From Chloroflexota bacterium (GTDB lineage Bacteria > Chloroflexota > Anaerolineae > Anaerolineales > Villigracilaceae), in assembly GCA_016234535.1 (NCBI GenBank), contig JACRBH010000212.1:1-54548 (forward strand): a DNA stretch of 54,548 bases. Direction: 5' to 3'. The position numbers were made by a program, and so were the translations under genes. The notes beneath the pieces are model-generated. The model was not told where the DNA came from. It saw nothing but the letters and a program-made list of their open reading frames with translations, and did not search any database. Every line of letters starts with the position of its first letter. The first letter of the stretch is position 1. This document shows, piece after piece, positions 1-8,955 of the stretch.

Positions 1-53
1 CAATATGCTCTTGCCGCCGTCCCCGGCGGCGGGGACGCCGCCTTGAGCAAATA

Positions 54-72
54 GTCACGCTTGAAGCGTGAC
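54..72 (-). terminator. Hairpin directly after the rimM stop
   Basis: A 9-bp perfect inverted repeat (GTCACGCTT / AAGCGTGAC, one-base centre) abuts the rimM stop codon. On the minus strand it is followed by TATTTGC, so it is a weak terminator or a dispersed palindrome. An imperfect GC-rich palindrome lies beyond it at about 8-48. No gene is visible between the window edge and rimM. Confidence 0.45.
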
Positions 73-609
73 CTACAAACCGTCAAGCAGATGAACTTTC
101 AAAGTACGCTGATCCATATTCAGGTCCAGAATGACCGAGGGTATGGCGGGGAGGAGAATCTCCTTGCCAGTATCATCCCGAACGACATAGACATCGTTCG
201 CACCAGTTTCCAATATTTCCACCAACTTGCCAAGCGGATTCCCTTTCTCGTCCATAACATCCAGATCGATCATTTCATATTGATAATGTTTGCCTTCTGG
301 CAGCGGCGGGACTTCGGTGGCTTTGACATAGACCCATTGATTGCGCAGCTTGCTGACATCTTCAGAAGTGTCAATGCCGCGAAAACTGACCAGAAGTCCA
401 TCGTTATGCGGGCGGACAGTGTCGAACGTGAGCGGCTGGTGCTTCTCGCCGACCAAAACTTTGCGGCCTGATTTGATGCGCTGGGGGAAGTCGGTGTGCA
501 GATCCATGATGATCTCGCCGCGCACGCCATGTGAACGGCGAAGATATCCGATCACTAAATAGACAGGCTCGCCTGCCGGCGAGCCTGATGATTGCGGTTG
601 TGCTGGCAT
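73..609 (-). CDS. rimM: Ribosome maturation factor RimM
   Basis: A 178-aa protein of normal RimM length that assists late maturation of the 30S subunit head through ribosomal protein S19. The N-terminal RimM barrel begins near residue 18 (VIGYLRRSHGVRGE, the family signature), and the C-terminal PRC-like barrel is marked by GNPLGKLVEILETGANDVYVV and ends in LLPAIPSVI. The start overlaps the khpA stop as TAATG, implying translational coupling. Together with rpsP and khpA it forms the usual ribosome-biogenesis operon. trmD, the usual next gene, is not seen in the 72 bases left before the edge. Confidence 0.95.
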   Translation of the reverse strand: MPAQPQSSGSPAGEPVYLVIGYLRRSHGVRGEIIMDLHTDFPQRIKSGRKVLVGEKHQPLTFDTVRPHNDGLLVSFRGIDTSEDVSKLRNQWVYVKATEVPPLPEGKHYQYEMIDLDVMDEKGNPLGKLVEILETGANDVYVVRDDTGKEILLPAIPSVILDLNMDQRTLKVHLLDGL

Positions 610-842
610 TAGGGTTCCATTACGTCGAGTGTGGCTTGTTTGCCTTCGCGCTCGGCGGCCACTCGGAGCAGGATGCGAATGGAGTTCGCCACTTTTCCGC
701 CTTTGCCGATCACGCGCCCCATGTCGTCTTTCGAGACATTGAGTTCGATGCGTACCCGCGAACCGTTCCCACTCTGACTCACTTGTACTTCTTCTGGATG
801 TTCTACAAGGGATTTGGCGATGTATTCAATGAGGTTTTTCAT
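609..842 (-). CDS. khpA: KH-domain RNA-binding protein KhpA
   Basis: A 77-aa single KH domain with the RNA-binding loop GRVIGKGGKVANSIR (GxxG type) and no other domain, which is the usual size of KhpA (formerly YlqC). KhpA is known to pair with KhpB/Jag and to bind many RNAs. The gene lies between rpsP and rimM, its normal position. Its stop shares one base with the rimM start. The 111-bp gap to rpsP holds a paired palindromic repeat, so expression may differ from rpsP. The ribosome-binding site (GGCAG) is weak. Confidence 0.93.
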   Translation of the reverse strand: MKNLIEYIAKSLVEHPEEVQVSQSGNGSRVRIELNVSKDDMGRVIGKGGKVANSIRILLRVAAEREGKQATLDVMEP

Positions 843-855
843 AACTGCCTACTCA

Positions 856-947
856 TGTCATTGCGAGGGCGGTGTTCGTCCGCCCGAAGCAATCCCTTAC
901 TTAATTAGGAGGTTGCTTCGTCGCGAAGTGCGCTCCTCGCAACGACA
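856..947. repeat. Paired palindromic repeat between rpsP and khpA
   Basis: Two related palindromic units lie tail to tail. The first begins TCATTGCGAGGGC and ends GCCCGAAGCAAT. The second, inverted, reads TTGCTTCG to CTCCTCGCAACGACA. The same core recurs at 20105-20137, so this is a dispersed family resembling REP/BIME elements. In the transcript it forms a large hairpin between two cistrons. Confidence 0.7.
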
Positions 948-953
948 TATATA

Positions 954-1295
954 TTACTTGGTTGTGCGTGCAGGGGCGGCGCGTTTGGCTTCTGCTTCGG
1001 CGGCTTCTGCGACGAGGATTTCAATGGTCTCGCCTTTCTTGAAGCGTTCAAAGCGAGCTTGCGTGCCGGAGGCTTTGAAAACCTGAGCCACGGACTCGGT
1101 CGGCAGGGCGCCGTTCTTCATCCAATGGAAGACGCGATCTTCCTTTATGTGAATGGTGGCGGGATTGGTGCGTGGGTTGTACACGCCCAAAATTTCCAAA
1201 AAGCGACCATCGCGGGGGGCTTCCTTATCCGCAGCGATGATGCGGTACGTGGGTTGGCCTTTTAGACCAATACGACGTAAACGAATTCTTACCAT
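954..1295 (-). CDS. rpsP: 30S ribosomal protein S16
   Basis: A 113-aa S16 protein. The N-terminus MVRIRLRRIGLKGQPTYRI and the following DGRFLEILGVYNPRTNP are diagnostic. The core ends near residue 82. The remaining tail is rich in Ala, Glu and Lys, a common extension in long S16 proteins. A strong ribosome-binding site (AAAGGAG) sits 8-9 bases before the ATG. It is first in the rpsP-khpA-rimM operon, and its promoter must lie in the divergent AT-rich region 1296-1593. Confidence 0.97.
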   Translation of the reverse strand: MVRIRLRRIGLKGQPTYRIIAADKEAPRDGRFLEILGVYNPRTNPATIHIKEDRVFHWMKNGALPTESVAQVFKASGTQARFERFKKGETIEILVAEAAEAEAKRAAPARTTK

Positions 1296-1593
1296 GTTGA
1301 CTTACTCCTTTAGATTATTTTGCGTCTCAGACAGGCAAGAGAGGAGGTGTGAAAGGGACACACGCCTTGCGGGCTGAAATCACAGGTGGGTATTTTACCA
1401 GAGAAAAAGAGGAATACTGTTTCGGGTTGAGGATGTATAATCTGTACATAGTCGGTTATGCAGTGTGCCACTGTACAACATCCCTCATAGGGATATATTA
1501 CGCATAATGTTGCATAATATATAGTTGAGCAGCCGCTCATCTCACCAAGAAATCACAATATTGGCTTGGTTCTACAGAAAGGAGAACTTGCAA
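1296..1593. other. Divergent intergenic region, rpsP / aldehyde dehydrogenase
   Basis: An AT-rich region between rpsP (minus) and the plus-strand aldehyde dehydrogenase gene. It contains TG directly followed by TATAAT at 1434-1441 (plus strand), a possible -10 element without a clear -35, and a direct repeat GCATAAT at 1502-1508 and 1512-1518. The ribosome-binding site for the plus gene is AAAGGAGAA at about 1578-1586. No convincing protein or RNA gene was seen. Confidence 0.4.
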
Positions 1594-3348
1594 ATGAACC
1601 AGACTCAATCTGCAATACTCGGTTCCTTTGTTTACCCTTCTGCGGGTGGAATGATGCCAGCGTCAACCATCGGCGAAATTGATACGATTGTGCAGCAGCT
1701 TCATGGACATAAAGATAAGTGGGGCGGAGAATCAATCAAGAATCGCCTTTGTTACCTGGAAACGATGATTCATGATTTTTCCGCTCTTGCGGATCAATGG
1801 GTGGAGCAAGTGACATCCGCTGAAAGAATCGGAGCCGACGATTACGCAATTGGCATAGAATGTATGGCGGGACCCTACTCTGTTCTACGAAATTTGCAGG
1901 GCTTAAAAAGAGCTCTGATTGAAATTCAAGCGGGAGGTGTTCCAAAGGTTCCCGGCCCTGTAATTACCCGTACTAACAAGCAGGTGTCCGCCCAAGTATT
2001 TCCGCAAACCTTTTATGACCAAGTATTATTCAGCGGTTACCGAGTGGAAGTATGGATGGAGCCTGGGATTACTCTCGAAGACCTGCCAAAGACACAAGCT
2101 TTGGCTTATTCCCAATCTGTCCCATCTGGAAAAGTCGCCCTTGTCCTAGGAGCCGGAAACCTACCCGGCATCCCTGTTACCGATGTTTTAGACAAACTCT
2201 TTGTTCAGAATCAGGTTGTATTGTTGAAAATGAACCCAGTCAATGATTACATTGGGCCATTACTCAATCTGGGATTCCACTGTCTGATTGAGGCAGGGTA
2301 TATGCAGATTGTTTATGGCGGGGCGAAGGAAGGAGCGTACCTGTGCCAACACCCTCTTGTGGACGAGGTCTTTATTACCGGTTCCGATAAGACTTTTGAC
2401 ACCATAGTCTTCGGACCTGGAGAATTAGGCGCACGCCGTAAGGCCGAGCGTCAACCCTTATTGAAAAAAAATGTCAGTGGTGAGTTGGGGAACGTTACGC
2501 CGGTCACGATTGTGCCGGGCAAATGGAATCAAGAAGACTTGGACTATCAGACAGAAAACCTAGTTTCTTGGATTACCACACATGCCAGTTGCGCATGTAA
2601 TACCCCCCGGGTCATCATCCTTCACGCCGAATGGAAACAACGCGCCGCTTTCCTGGATGCACTCCGTCGAATTTATTCCCGCACACCCTTGCGATTTGCT
2701 TACTACCCGGGCAGTCAACAACGATACCAATCCTATTTGGATGCCCACGCGAACGCCGAACAGATTGGAGAGCCGAAGGAAGGCCAGCTCCCCTGGACAA
2801 TTGTCACTGATATCAACATTCAGAATCGCACGGATATCTGTTTCACAACGGAGGCTTTTTGCAGTGTAGTTGCCGTTGCAATGATTTCCGCAAGTAGTGT
2901 CCCGGAATATTTGGAACGGGCGGTTGTATTTTCAAATGAAACGTTGTGGGGAACTCTCGCAGCGGGGATGGTCGTCCATCCAAATTCCATGAAAGACCCT
3001 GAAGTAAAAGTCGCAGTCGAAACAGCCATTGAGCAACTGCGTTATGGAACGATTGGTATCAACTGTTCTGCCGGACTCAGTTGGGTATTGATGACCACGC
3101 CTTGGGGGGCGTTCCCGGGCGGGAATATCTACGACATTCAATCTGGAAATAGTTTTGTGCATAACACTTTGATGTTTTCAAAACCACAAAAGACCGTAAT
3201 ATATGCTAAATTCCGTGAAACGCCAAAACCGATTGCCTTCGTTTCCCGCGGAAAAGTATTGCGCCAGATGGCACCGCTACTGGTTGACCTAATGACTAGT
3301 CCAAATATTTGGAAACTTCCGCGTATCTTGCGGACGGCTATTGCATAA
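1594..3348 (+). CDS. Aldehyde dehydrogenase superfamily protein, acyl-CoA reductase-like
   Basis: A 584-aa protein. ATG 1594 is preferred over an upstream in-frame ATG because AAAGGAGAA lies 8 bases before it. ALDH-superfamily marks are visible: the NAD(P)-loop region LVLGAGNLPGIPVTDVL, the second nucleotide-site motif DEVFITGSDKTFD, the glutamate-site equivalent SGELGNVTPV, and a catalytic-cysteine region HASCACNTPRV. The layout, with a long N-terminal extension before the Rossmann motif, resembles LuxC/acyl-CoA reductase-like proteins that reduce activated acyl groups. Substrate cannot be told. It seems to be a single-gene unit with no pathway partner beside it. The family call is firm, the acyl-CoA reductase subtype moderate. 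Confidence 0.75.
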   Translation: MNQTQSAILGSFVYPSAGGMMPASTIGEIDTIVQQLHGHKDKWGGESIKNRLCYLETMIHDFSALADQWVEQVTSAERIGADDYAIGIECMAGPYSVLRNLQGLKRALIEIQAGGVPKVPGPVITRTNKQVSAQVFPQTFYDQVLFSGYRVEVWMEPGITLEDLPKTQALAYSQSVPSGKVALVLGAGNLPGIPVTDVLDKLFVQNQVVLLKMNPVNDYIGPLLNLGFHCLIEAGYMQIVYGGAKEGAYLCQHPLVDEVFITGSDKTFDTIVFGPGELGARRKAERQPLLKKNVSGELGNVTPVTIVPGKWNQEDLDYQTENLVSWITTHASCACNTPRVIILHAEWKQRAAFLDALRRIYSRTPLRFAYYPGSQQRYQSYLDAHANAEQIGEPKEGQLPWTIVTDINIQNRTDICFTTEAFCSVVAVAMISASSVPEYLERAVVFSNETLWGTLAAGMVVHPNSMKDPEVKVAVETAIEQLRYGTIGINCSAGLSWVLMTTPWGAFPGGNIYDIQSGNSFVHNTLMFSKPQKTVIYAKFRETPKPIAFVSRGKVLRQMAPLLVDLMTSPNIWKLPRILRTAIA

Positions 3349-3370
3349 TACATAATAAGAAAATGAAGCT

Positions 3371-3505
3371 GCCCAACAAAGCATGCATCTGGCGTGTGGG
3401 ATTCTGCGGCACGCTTCGCGTCGAGCATTTTTCTGGCTTTGGGCTTTTCCTGCTCTCAAGCCGAATCCACGCCCGCCCCAGCGCGGGTAACGCAATCCGT
3501 TGGTG
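3371..3505 (+). repeat. attC-like imperfect palindrome before the ATC hydrolase gene
   Basis: A 135-bp element between the aldehyde dehydrogenase stop and the next gene. It opens with GCCCAAC (fits the attC R'' consensus RYYYAAC) and closes with GTTGGTG (near GTTRRRY but off at the last two bases). Inside, TGGCGTGTGGGATTC (from 3390) can pair imperfectly with GAATCCACGCCCGCC (from 3463), giving a long stem. Size and design resemble an integron attC site. No integrase gene is in the window. The call is inferred from structure only. Confidence 0.35.
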
Positions 3506-3537
3506 CGCTGCCTAAAAGAATTGTCAGAAGCGTCCTT

Positions 3538-4203
3538 ATGAAAAAAATGCCGTACACGAGCAAGTGGCAACAGATATTGACAGAATTCTACGATATACCA
3601 AGATCAAAGGAACTCGCCTCAAAAGCACAGGCTTATTACGACATGTTTCGTTCCGACTATGCTGGCAGTAAATATTCAAACCATCAAGCAGTATTAAATT
3701 CTCGAATTCTTCCAGGATTGTCTATCTATAAAGCACTGTACGATGAGAATCATAACCAAGTCAAGGTTCTTAATGAAGTGGAAATTTTGTTCAAAAGAAC
3801 TTTTTTCACAAATCGACTGCAAGGTATAAACTTATTAAATTATCTCCCAAATCCTTTTTCAATTATCAAACCTATATTAAGGTTGATGACTTCTAAAGAG
3901 TATTTGCCAGGTTCACAAGAAACAATCATTGATGACAATGATTGTTTTGCCATAAATATCTATCGCTGCATTATTCTCGATGTCTTAATCGAAAATAATG
4001 CAAAAGAACTTACTACTATATACTGCAAAACGGATGATTGGTTGGCGCAAGCACTTCCTAAGATAAGTTGGGAACGAACAAAAACATTGGGGCGCGGAGA
4101 TGATTGTTGTGATTTTCGATGGTGCCGCATTCAGAAATCTGCACCCAACGAAGGAATCTATTGTCCGACAGAAGTCTCGGAAACGAGTAATTCAACAGAA
4201 TAA
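3538..4203 (+). CDS. L-2-amino-thiazoline-4-carboxylic acid hydrolase family protein
   Basis: A 221-aa protein. The open frame extends upstream through the palindromic element, but MKKMPYTSKW at 3538 is the likely start because homology-like sequence begins there; the ribosome-binding site is weak. The C-terminal LGRGDDCCDFRW matches the conserved end of ATC hydrolase family proteins (PF14196 type), which hydrolyse a thiazoline ring in some Pseudomonas; most members have unknown substrates. The gene is clearly more AT-rich than its neighbours and follows an attC-like element, suggesting acquisition. No membrane segment is obvious. The family call rests mainly on the C-terminal motif and overall style. 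Confidence 0.6.
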   Translation: MKKMPYTSKWQQILTEFYDIPRSKELASKAQAYYDMFRSDYAGSKYSNHQAVLNSRILPGLSIYKALYDENHNQVKVLNEVEILFKRTFFTNRLQGINLLNYLPNPFSIIKPILRLMTSKEYLPGSQETIIDDNDCFAINIYRCIILDVLIENNAKELTTIYCKTDDWLAQALPKISWERTKTLGRGDDCCDFRWCRIQKSAPNEGIYCPTEVSETSNSTE

Positions 4204-4235
4204 ACAATGGCTATCGGAGTTGGTTTCATCCACTC

Positions 4236-4463
4236 ATGAGCAAAATTGACAAACGCGGAAAACTTGAAGCGGAACCCTTCTCATTTCGAATGACCAAAGA
4301 CAGGAAAGTGTTCATTCACTGGAATGGCAGGCAAATCCTCATTCTCAAAGGGAATGCTGCCGAGAAATTCCTTGCATCCATTGACGGTGTCGATGTCCAG
4401 CAAGCTCAATTGGAAATGGCGCGTGTCACGGGGCATTTCAAACATGGAACTGAGAGACGATGA
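4236..4463 (+). CDS. Small conserved protein of unknown function
   Basis: A 75-aa protein starting MSKIDKRGKLEAEPFSF. The pattern FxFRMTKDRKVFIHWNGRQI...LKGNAAEKFL...ARVTGHFKHGTER resembles a small protein I recognise as recurrent in bacteria but cannot name. The basic C-terminus after GHFKHG could contact nucleic acid; this is a guess. It starts 32 bases after the ATC hydrolase stop, without a clear ribosome-binding site, and converges on the monooxygenase gene 12 bp further on. It may share the transcript of the preceding gene. Confidence 0.6.
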   Translation: MSKIDKRGKLEAEPFSFRMTKDRKVFIHWNGRQILILKGNAAEKFLASIDGVDVQQAQLEMARVTGHFKHGTERR

Positions 4464-4475
4464 CACTCTCAAGAC

Positions 4476-5546
4476 TCACCCCGAAATCTCTTTCCTTACC
4501 ACAGGCGCAACCTTCGTGCCAAGTAATTCAATGGCGCGCATCATCTTGGCGTGCGGAATTGTCCCAATGCCGAGTTGAATCAAAAAGCGCTGGTGATTGA
4601 ATATCTTGTGCTGGAATAGAATCTTTTCGATGGCTTCATCGGGTGTGCCGACAAAGTCCGAGCCGCGCAGGGTACGGGAGCCCTCAAATTGCTGGCGGGT
4701 GATTCCAGTCCAGCCGCGCTCTTTTCCAATTTTATTCATCATCATTTGAAATGAGGGGAAATAATCGTCGGCGGCTTGTTTTGAGTCGTCGCCGATGAAT
4801 CCGTGTGAGTTGATGCTCAACTTAATCTGTGACAGGTCATGTCCCGCCTCTTCGGCGGAGGCGCGATATAAATCTGTGAGCGGCGCGAAGCGTTCAGGCA
4901 TGCCGCCAATAATGGCGAGCGCCATTGGCAGCCCCAACGTCCCAGCGCGGATGACGGACTCAGGCGTCCCACCCACTGCGATCCAGACCGGTATTTTCTC
5001 CTGATGCGGGCGGGGGTAAATTCCCTGCTCAAATAAATCGGGACGATGTTTGCCAGCCCATGTCACAACTTCCGATTCGCGCAGTTTCAAAAGCAAATCC
5101 AATTTTTCGGTGAATAACTCGTTGTAGTCATTCAGGTCATAGCCAAACAAGGGAAATGATTCAACAAATGAACCGCGTCCAGCCATGATCTCGGCACGGC
5201 CCTTGGATAGCAAATCCAATGTTGCGAAATCCTGAAAGACGCGCACGGGGTCATCAGAACTTAGCACGGTCACGGCGGTGCCAAGGCGAATATTCTTTGT
5301 CCGCGCGGCGGCGGCGGCCAAAATGGTGACTGGCGAGGATGAAATGAAATCGGGTCGGTGATGTTCTCCGAGTCCAAAAACATCGAGGCCAACCTGGTCG
5401 GCGAGTTCGATGGTCTCCATCAGGTTGCTCATCCGCTCGGTGGAGCTGAGCAACTGTCCCGTGGCGGGATCGGGGGTCAATTCCACGAAGGAATAAATTC
5501 CAATTTCAAAGGCATTTCCATTTTTTGTATCTGTCATAATCGTCAC
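4476..5546 (-). CDS. LLM-class flavin-dependent oxidoreductase (luciferase-like)
   Basis: A 356-aa TIM-barrel protein of the bacterial luciferase-like monooxygenase family, which uses reduced FMN or F420 to oxidise organic substrates. Visible family marks are [11 protein letters not shown] near residue 58, [31 protein letters not shown], the [18 protein letters not shown] strand, and [12 protein letters not shown] near the C-terminus. Length is normal. A good ribosome-binding site (AAGGTGA) precedes the ATG. It is monocistronic and convergent with the small conserved gene. The substrate cannot be inferred from context. Confidence 0.9.
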   Translation of the reverse strand: MTIMTDTKNGNAFEIGIYSFVELTPDPATGQLLSSTERMSNLMETIELADQVGLDVFGLGEHHRPDFISSSPVTILAAAAARTKNIRLGTAVTVLSSDDPVRVFQDFATLDLLSKGRAEIMAGRGSFVESFPLFGYDLNDYNELFTEKLDLLLKLRESEVVTWAGKHRPDLFEQGIYPRPHQEKIPVWIAVGGTPESVIRAGTLGLPMALAIIGGMPERFAPLTDLYRASAEEAGHDLSQIKLSINSHGFIGDDSKQAADDYFPSFQMMMNKIGKERGWTGITRQQFEGSRTLRGSDFVGTPDEAIEKILFQHKIFNHQRFLIQLGIGTIPHAKMMRAIELLGTKVAPVVRKEISG

Positions 5547-5635
5547 CTTGGTTTATTTTTTGATATGGCATAAGACAACCCATCCCGCAATTTCTATACC
5601 CGCCCTTCAAAAAGTACAACATATACAGTTGGGAA

Positions 5636-5674
5636 AATAAAACTGGGAAGAGGCTTGCTCTTCCCAGTTTTATA
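5636..5674. terminator. Bidirectional rho-independent terminator
   Basis: A stem of AACTGGGAAGAG with CTCTTCCCAGTT, a 4-5 base loop, A-rich sequence on one side and TTTTAT on the other. It works best on the minus strand for the secreted protein gene and would also block plus-strand reading. Confidence 0.8.
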
Positions 5675-5694
5675 AAATGAGGACTGATTATTGT

Positions 5695-6240
5695 TTACGG
5701 CTTTCCGATCAACGAGAAAATGCCTGTTGTAGGAGATGTAACACAGATCTGCTTGGGATCCCCGGAAGCCAGGCCGCCATCCGGCACACCGTTACCATCA
5801 CCGGGAATGATTTTCCATTCATTTGCGTCAGCATCCCAAATAAAAATCATTGCTTCTTTTTCCTCAAACTCGGGAGGATAAGCATAGCAGACCTGGGTTG
5901 GAATTTCAACAACAGGCGCATTGTCTAATGTCACCTCAAACTTGAAAATATCGCTATAGAACGCAAAATTCTCCGGGGCCGGGCCATATTCATCCGGCGT
6001 GGGCGTGGTGATATTGGTTGCCAGGCACTCGTATTTCTTATCATCAGGCGGGAAAATAGTAAATACAACTTTGATCATATCCACTTTTTCACAGCTTGTA
6101 TCTCCGCCGCCGCCACCGCCCTCAGGAGGCGGAACCGGCACGGTACCCTGTCTGCTTGGGCTGGCCCAAACGCTGGCCGCCCCGGCAATCACCAGAAGCG
6201 CAAGCAAGCCTGCCATTACAAAACGAAATGTTCGGTTCAT
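5695..6240 (-). CDS. Secreted protein of unknown function
   Basis: A 181-aa protein with a clear Sec signal peptide: MNRTFRFVMAG, hydrophobic core to about residue 20, cleavage plausible after VWA. A short linker rich in Pro and Gly (six consecutive Gly) follows, then a beta-rich domain with Cys residues near 50, 68, 118 and 167 that could form disulfides. Motifs such as YPPEFEEKEAMIFIWDADANEW resemble the start of extracellular beta-sandwich domains, but I do not recognise the family. A strong ribosome-binding site (AAAGGAGAAA) precedes the ATG and a terminator follows. It is transcribed divergently from the DUF4012 gene. Confidence 0.75.
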   Translation of the reverse strand: MNRTFRFVMAGLLALLVIAGAASVWASPSRQGTVPVPPPEGGGGGGDTSCEKVDMIKVVFTIFPPDDKKYECLATNITTPTPDEYGPAPENFAFYSDIFKFEVTLDNAPVVEIPTQVCYAYPPEFEEKEAMIFIWDADANEWKIIPGDGNGVPDGGLASGDPKQICVTSPTTGIFSLIGKP

Positions 6241-6361
6241 GAAATTTCTCCTTTTTATGATGAACTGCTCTTTCCACTATGGGCAATATTTTAGCCGGGA
6301 TGGAGGGGTTTGCGGCTTCGGATTTCCTTCGGATTGGTTATTTCAGGCATATTTTTGCGGG

Positions 6362-6370
6362 TGTTATAAT
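6362..6370 (+). promoter_or_regulatory. Extended -10 promoter close to the DUF4012 start
   Basis: TG, one base, then a perfect TATAAT at 6365-6370, only 10 bases before the chosen ATG at 6381. No strong -35 is visible. If used, transcription would begin about 3-4 bases before the ATG, giving a nearly leaderless mRNA. Confidence 0.5.
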
Positions 6371-6380
6371 TTCTTCAGCA

Positions 6381-8894
6381 ATGCAAACATCGGATTACAC
6401 CATCGAATCGCTAAAAAAAGTATTGGATGACTTGCGCGACCCGCAGGCATTGGATTCGCATCCCTGGGCGGCGCGCAAACTGACAGTTGATCCTGTTTAC
6501 GCGTCACAAGACCCGGGCCGACGGTTGGTACTGACTCTGATTCATTTGTTCAGGGAGATGAAACCTCCCATGCCGCCAAAACGGGGGAAGCGCCTCGATA
6601 CCCGCTGGGGAGAATTTGGATTGCTTGCCGCCTATTATTTTGCACCGATCGTTTATGGCGCGCAAAAACCATCCTCCCTGCGCGAAGCCTGGCAATCCAT
6701 TGACAGGGCAATCCTGTTGTTTGTCTTTGGCAGTGAAGATGTCACCCAGGAAGAACGCGTTCGCTATCGTCTGGTGGGAGACGAACCCGGCATCGCTTCA
6801 GACAGCACAATCAGCGACTGGCACCGCAAGGGCCTGGAACGATTTATTGAGTTGATCTCACAGGAGGAAAATCGTTTGGAAAGTCAACCTGTGAGTATGC
6901 CGCACCGCCCGCGGTGGAAGCTCGTTACCAGCGTTATCGCTTTGCTTGTGTTGACCGCATTAACCTTTGGAGTTTTGAAAGGTTGGGGATTTTATCAACG
7001 CGCAGTCACGATAAAACAAAAAGTCGATGCGCTGGAAAAATATCTTTCTCCATTCCCAAAAGCGGATGAGATCGGCAAAATTGCGCCTTTGATACATGAT
7101 CTCCGAAATGAGGTTAATGCATTAAAAATGGAGGCTTCGCCTTTTCTCGGTGTTACTCCGTATTTGGGTTGGGTTCCCACATACGGCGGAGATATAGTAC
7201 AGGCCCCCGATTTGCTTGAGATGGCCAATGAACTCGCCATCGCCGCCGACGAGGGCGTACAGGCCTTACAACCCAGCCTTGAAACTGCTTTACAAAAAGA
7301 TCAAGCTGTGGATATTCCTGCCATCCTGCAAGAGTTGCAAGAGGTAGAGCCCAAATTGCTGAGCGCCCAGGTTGCGCTAACTCAGGCCCAGGCGGCGCGT
7401 GATCGTATCGATTCCGAAAGACTCTCCCCCTATTTAAAGAAACTCATCGAGGCGCGTATCGATCCATTATTGGAGTCCATCGCAGGGAAGCAATTCCAAA
7501 TGGAAGATGCGTTAGCCTTGGTGCATAGTGCGCCGCGTTTGCTGGGAGTCGGCAAGGTCGGTCCGCAAACCTATTTGTTGCTCATCCAAAACGAGGACGA
7601 ATTGCGTCCAACGGGCGGGTATTTGACGGCTGTTGGCTCAGTTGTGGTAAAGGATGGAAAATTACTATCCATTAATATCGAGTCGTCAGAACAGGTGGAT
7701 GACCTGACAAAGCCATATCCAAATGCCCCCTGGCAGTTGGATAAATACATGGCGGCGGAAATTCTGATGCTGCGCGACTCCAACTGGTTTACCGATTTTC
7801 GCACGAGCGCGGAATGGGCGGAGTATTTATATTCCTATTCACGAGCCTACTCTGTGGATGGGGTGATTGCGATCAATCAACATGTGGTTGTGGAGATACT
7901 AAAGACAATCGGCCCCATCCGCGTGGAGGGAGTCAATTTTGATATCACCAGCCAAAATGTATTAAGTTATATGCGTTCGGCCAAAGAGTCTCGCCCGCGT
8001 GGTGTAGCAGGAGAGTGGGATCGAAAACAATTTATTGGCAGACTCGCAAAACCATTGCTGGAAAAAATCCTGGGCGCGCGCGGATCAACCTGGAGTTCAC
8101 TGGGAACTGCATTGATTCAGCTACTGGATGAACGCCATATCCTGCTTCAATTCGATGACCCCGAGACCACCGCACTACTGGCTCGCCGCGCCTGGGATGG
8201 CGCTGTACGCCCGCCTCAAAACAGTGACTTTTTAATGGTAGTGGATAGTAATATCGGATTTAATAAGAGCAACACCCTGCTCGCAACCGCCTTGAACTAT
8301 AAAGTTGACTTGACATCTCCCACTGCTCCTCTGGGTAATTTGACCGTAAGCCATACCAACAAATCACAAAGCGATTCGCCTTGTGTACCGCGTTTGGATG
8401 CCATTGGGACAAATATGTCCGAAGTCTATACAATGGACGCCTGTCACTTTACCTATCTGCGTGTCTATAATCCGGCGGGAACGCAATTACGTGACGCGAC
8501 TCTCCAGGCAATTCCCGCAGAACAAACTCTGCGGGAGATTCCCGTGCCTGCGCAGGTTGATCTGCTGAAGGATGATGGCATTACCGCTGTGCAGGCATTT
8601 GGCGCGCTGGTGGTCATCCCGCAGAAAAATACCATACACACATCCTTTGTTTTTAGTTTACCTTCATCCGTTATCCAACAGAATTCCGCAAGCAGAGTTT
8701 GGACATACCGGCTGACAGTACAAAAACAACCAGGCACAATTGCCATTCCCTTGACCATCACTTTGCGATTGCCTGATAAAGCCGAATTAACAAACTCCCC
8801 TGCGGGGCTTCAGCGGGAGCAGGATAAATGGGTTTTCGAGACCGGGCTGAAAAAGGATGTCGTTTTTGAGATTATCTTCCGAGTTTCTCCTTAG
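6381..8894 (+). CDS. DUF4012 domain-containing membrane protein
   Basis: An 837-aa protein. The frame opens earlier at 6279, but MQTSDYTIESLKKVL at 6381 is the likely start because a perfect extended -10 lies 10 bases upstream. A cytoplasmic N-terminal region (about 1-170) precedes one transmembrane helix near 175-197. A long helical stretch follows, then the DUF4012 core, recognisable by LLIQNEDELRPTGGYLTAVG and YSVDGVIAINQHVVVEIL with SYMRSAKESRPRG. The family occurs beside surface-polysaccharide genes in Chloroflexota and Actinomycetota, and its biochemical role is unknown. Here it precedes a polysaccharide co-polymerase/tyrosine kinase, which fits an envelope role. Confidence 0.85.
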   Translation: MQTSDYTIESLKKVLDDLRDPQALDSHPWAARKLTVDPVYASQDPGRRLVLTLIHLFREMKPPMPPKRGKRLDTRWGEFGLLAAYYFAPIVYGAQKPSSLREAWQSIDRAILLFVFGSEDVTQEERVRYRLVGDEPGIASDSTISDWHRKGLERFIELISQEENRLESQPVSMPHRPRWKLVTSVIALLVLTALTFGVLKGWGFYQRAVTIKQKVDALEKYLSPFPKADEIGKIAPLIHDLRNEVNALKMEASPFLGVTPYLGWVPTYGGDIVQAPDLLEMANELAIAADEGVQALQPSLETALQKDQAVDIPAILQELQEVEPKLLSAQVALTQAQAARDRIDSERLSPYLKKLIEARIDPLLESIAGKQFQMEDALALVHSAPRLLGVGKVGPQTYLLLIQNEDELRPTGGYLTAVGSVVVKDGKLLSINIESSEQVDDLTKPYPNAPWQLDKYMAAEILMLRDSNWFTDFRTSAEWAEYLYSYSRAYSVDGVIAINQHVVVEILKTIGPIRVEGVNFDITSQNVLSYMRSAKESRPRGVAGEWDRKQFIGRLAKPLLEKILGARGSTWSSLGTALIQLLDERHILLQFDDPETTALLARRAWDGAVRPPQNSDFLMVVDSNIGFNKSNTLLATALNYKVDLTSPTAPLGNLTVSHTNKSQSDSPCVPRLDAIGTNMSEVYTMDACHFTYLRVYNPAGTQLRDATLQAIPAEQTLREIPVPAQVDLLKDDGITAVQAFGALVVIPQKNTIHTSFVFSLPSSVIQQNSASRVWTYRLTVQKQPGTIAIPLTITLRLPDKAELTNSPAGLQREQDKWVFETGLKKDVVFEIIFRVSP

Positions 8895-8955
8895 ATGATG
8901 ACAAGTAAGCGAAGGGAGCAAACTCATCTACAGACTTTTAGTACGCCCGGCGATA

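Noticed and set aside
1310..1540. 76-aa minus-strand frame upstream of rpsP
   Set aside because: It lies across the likely rpsP promoter region and has no coding character.
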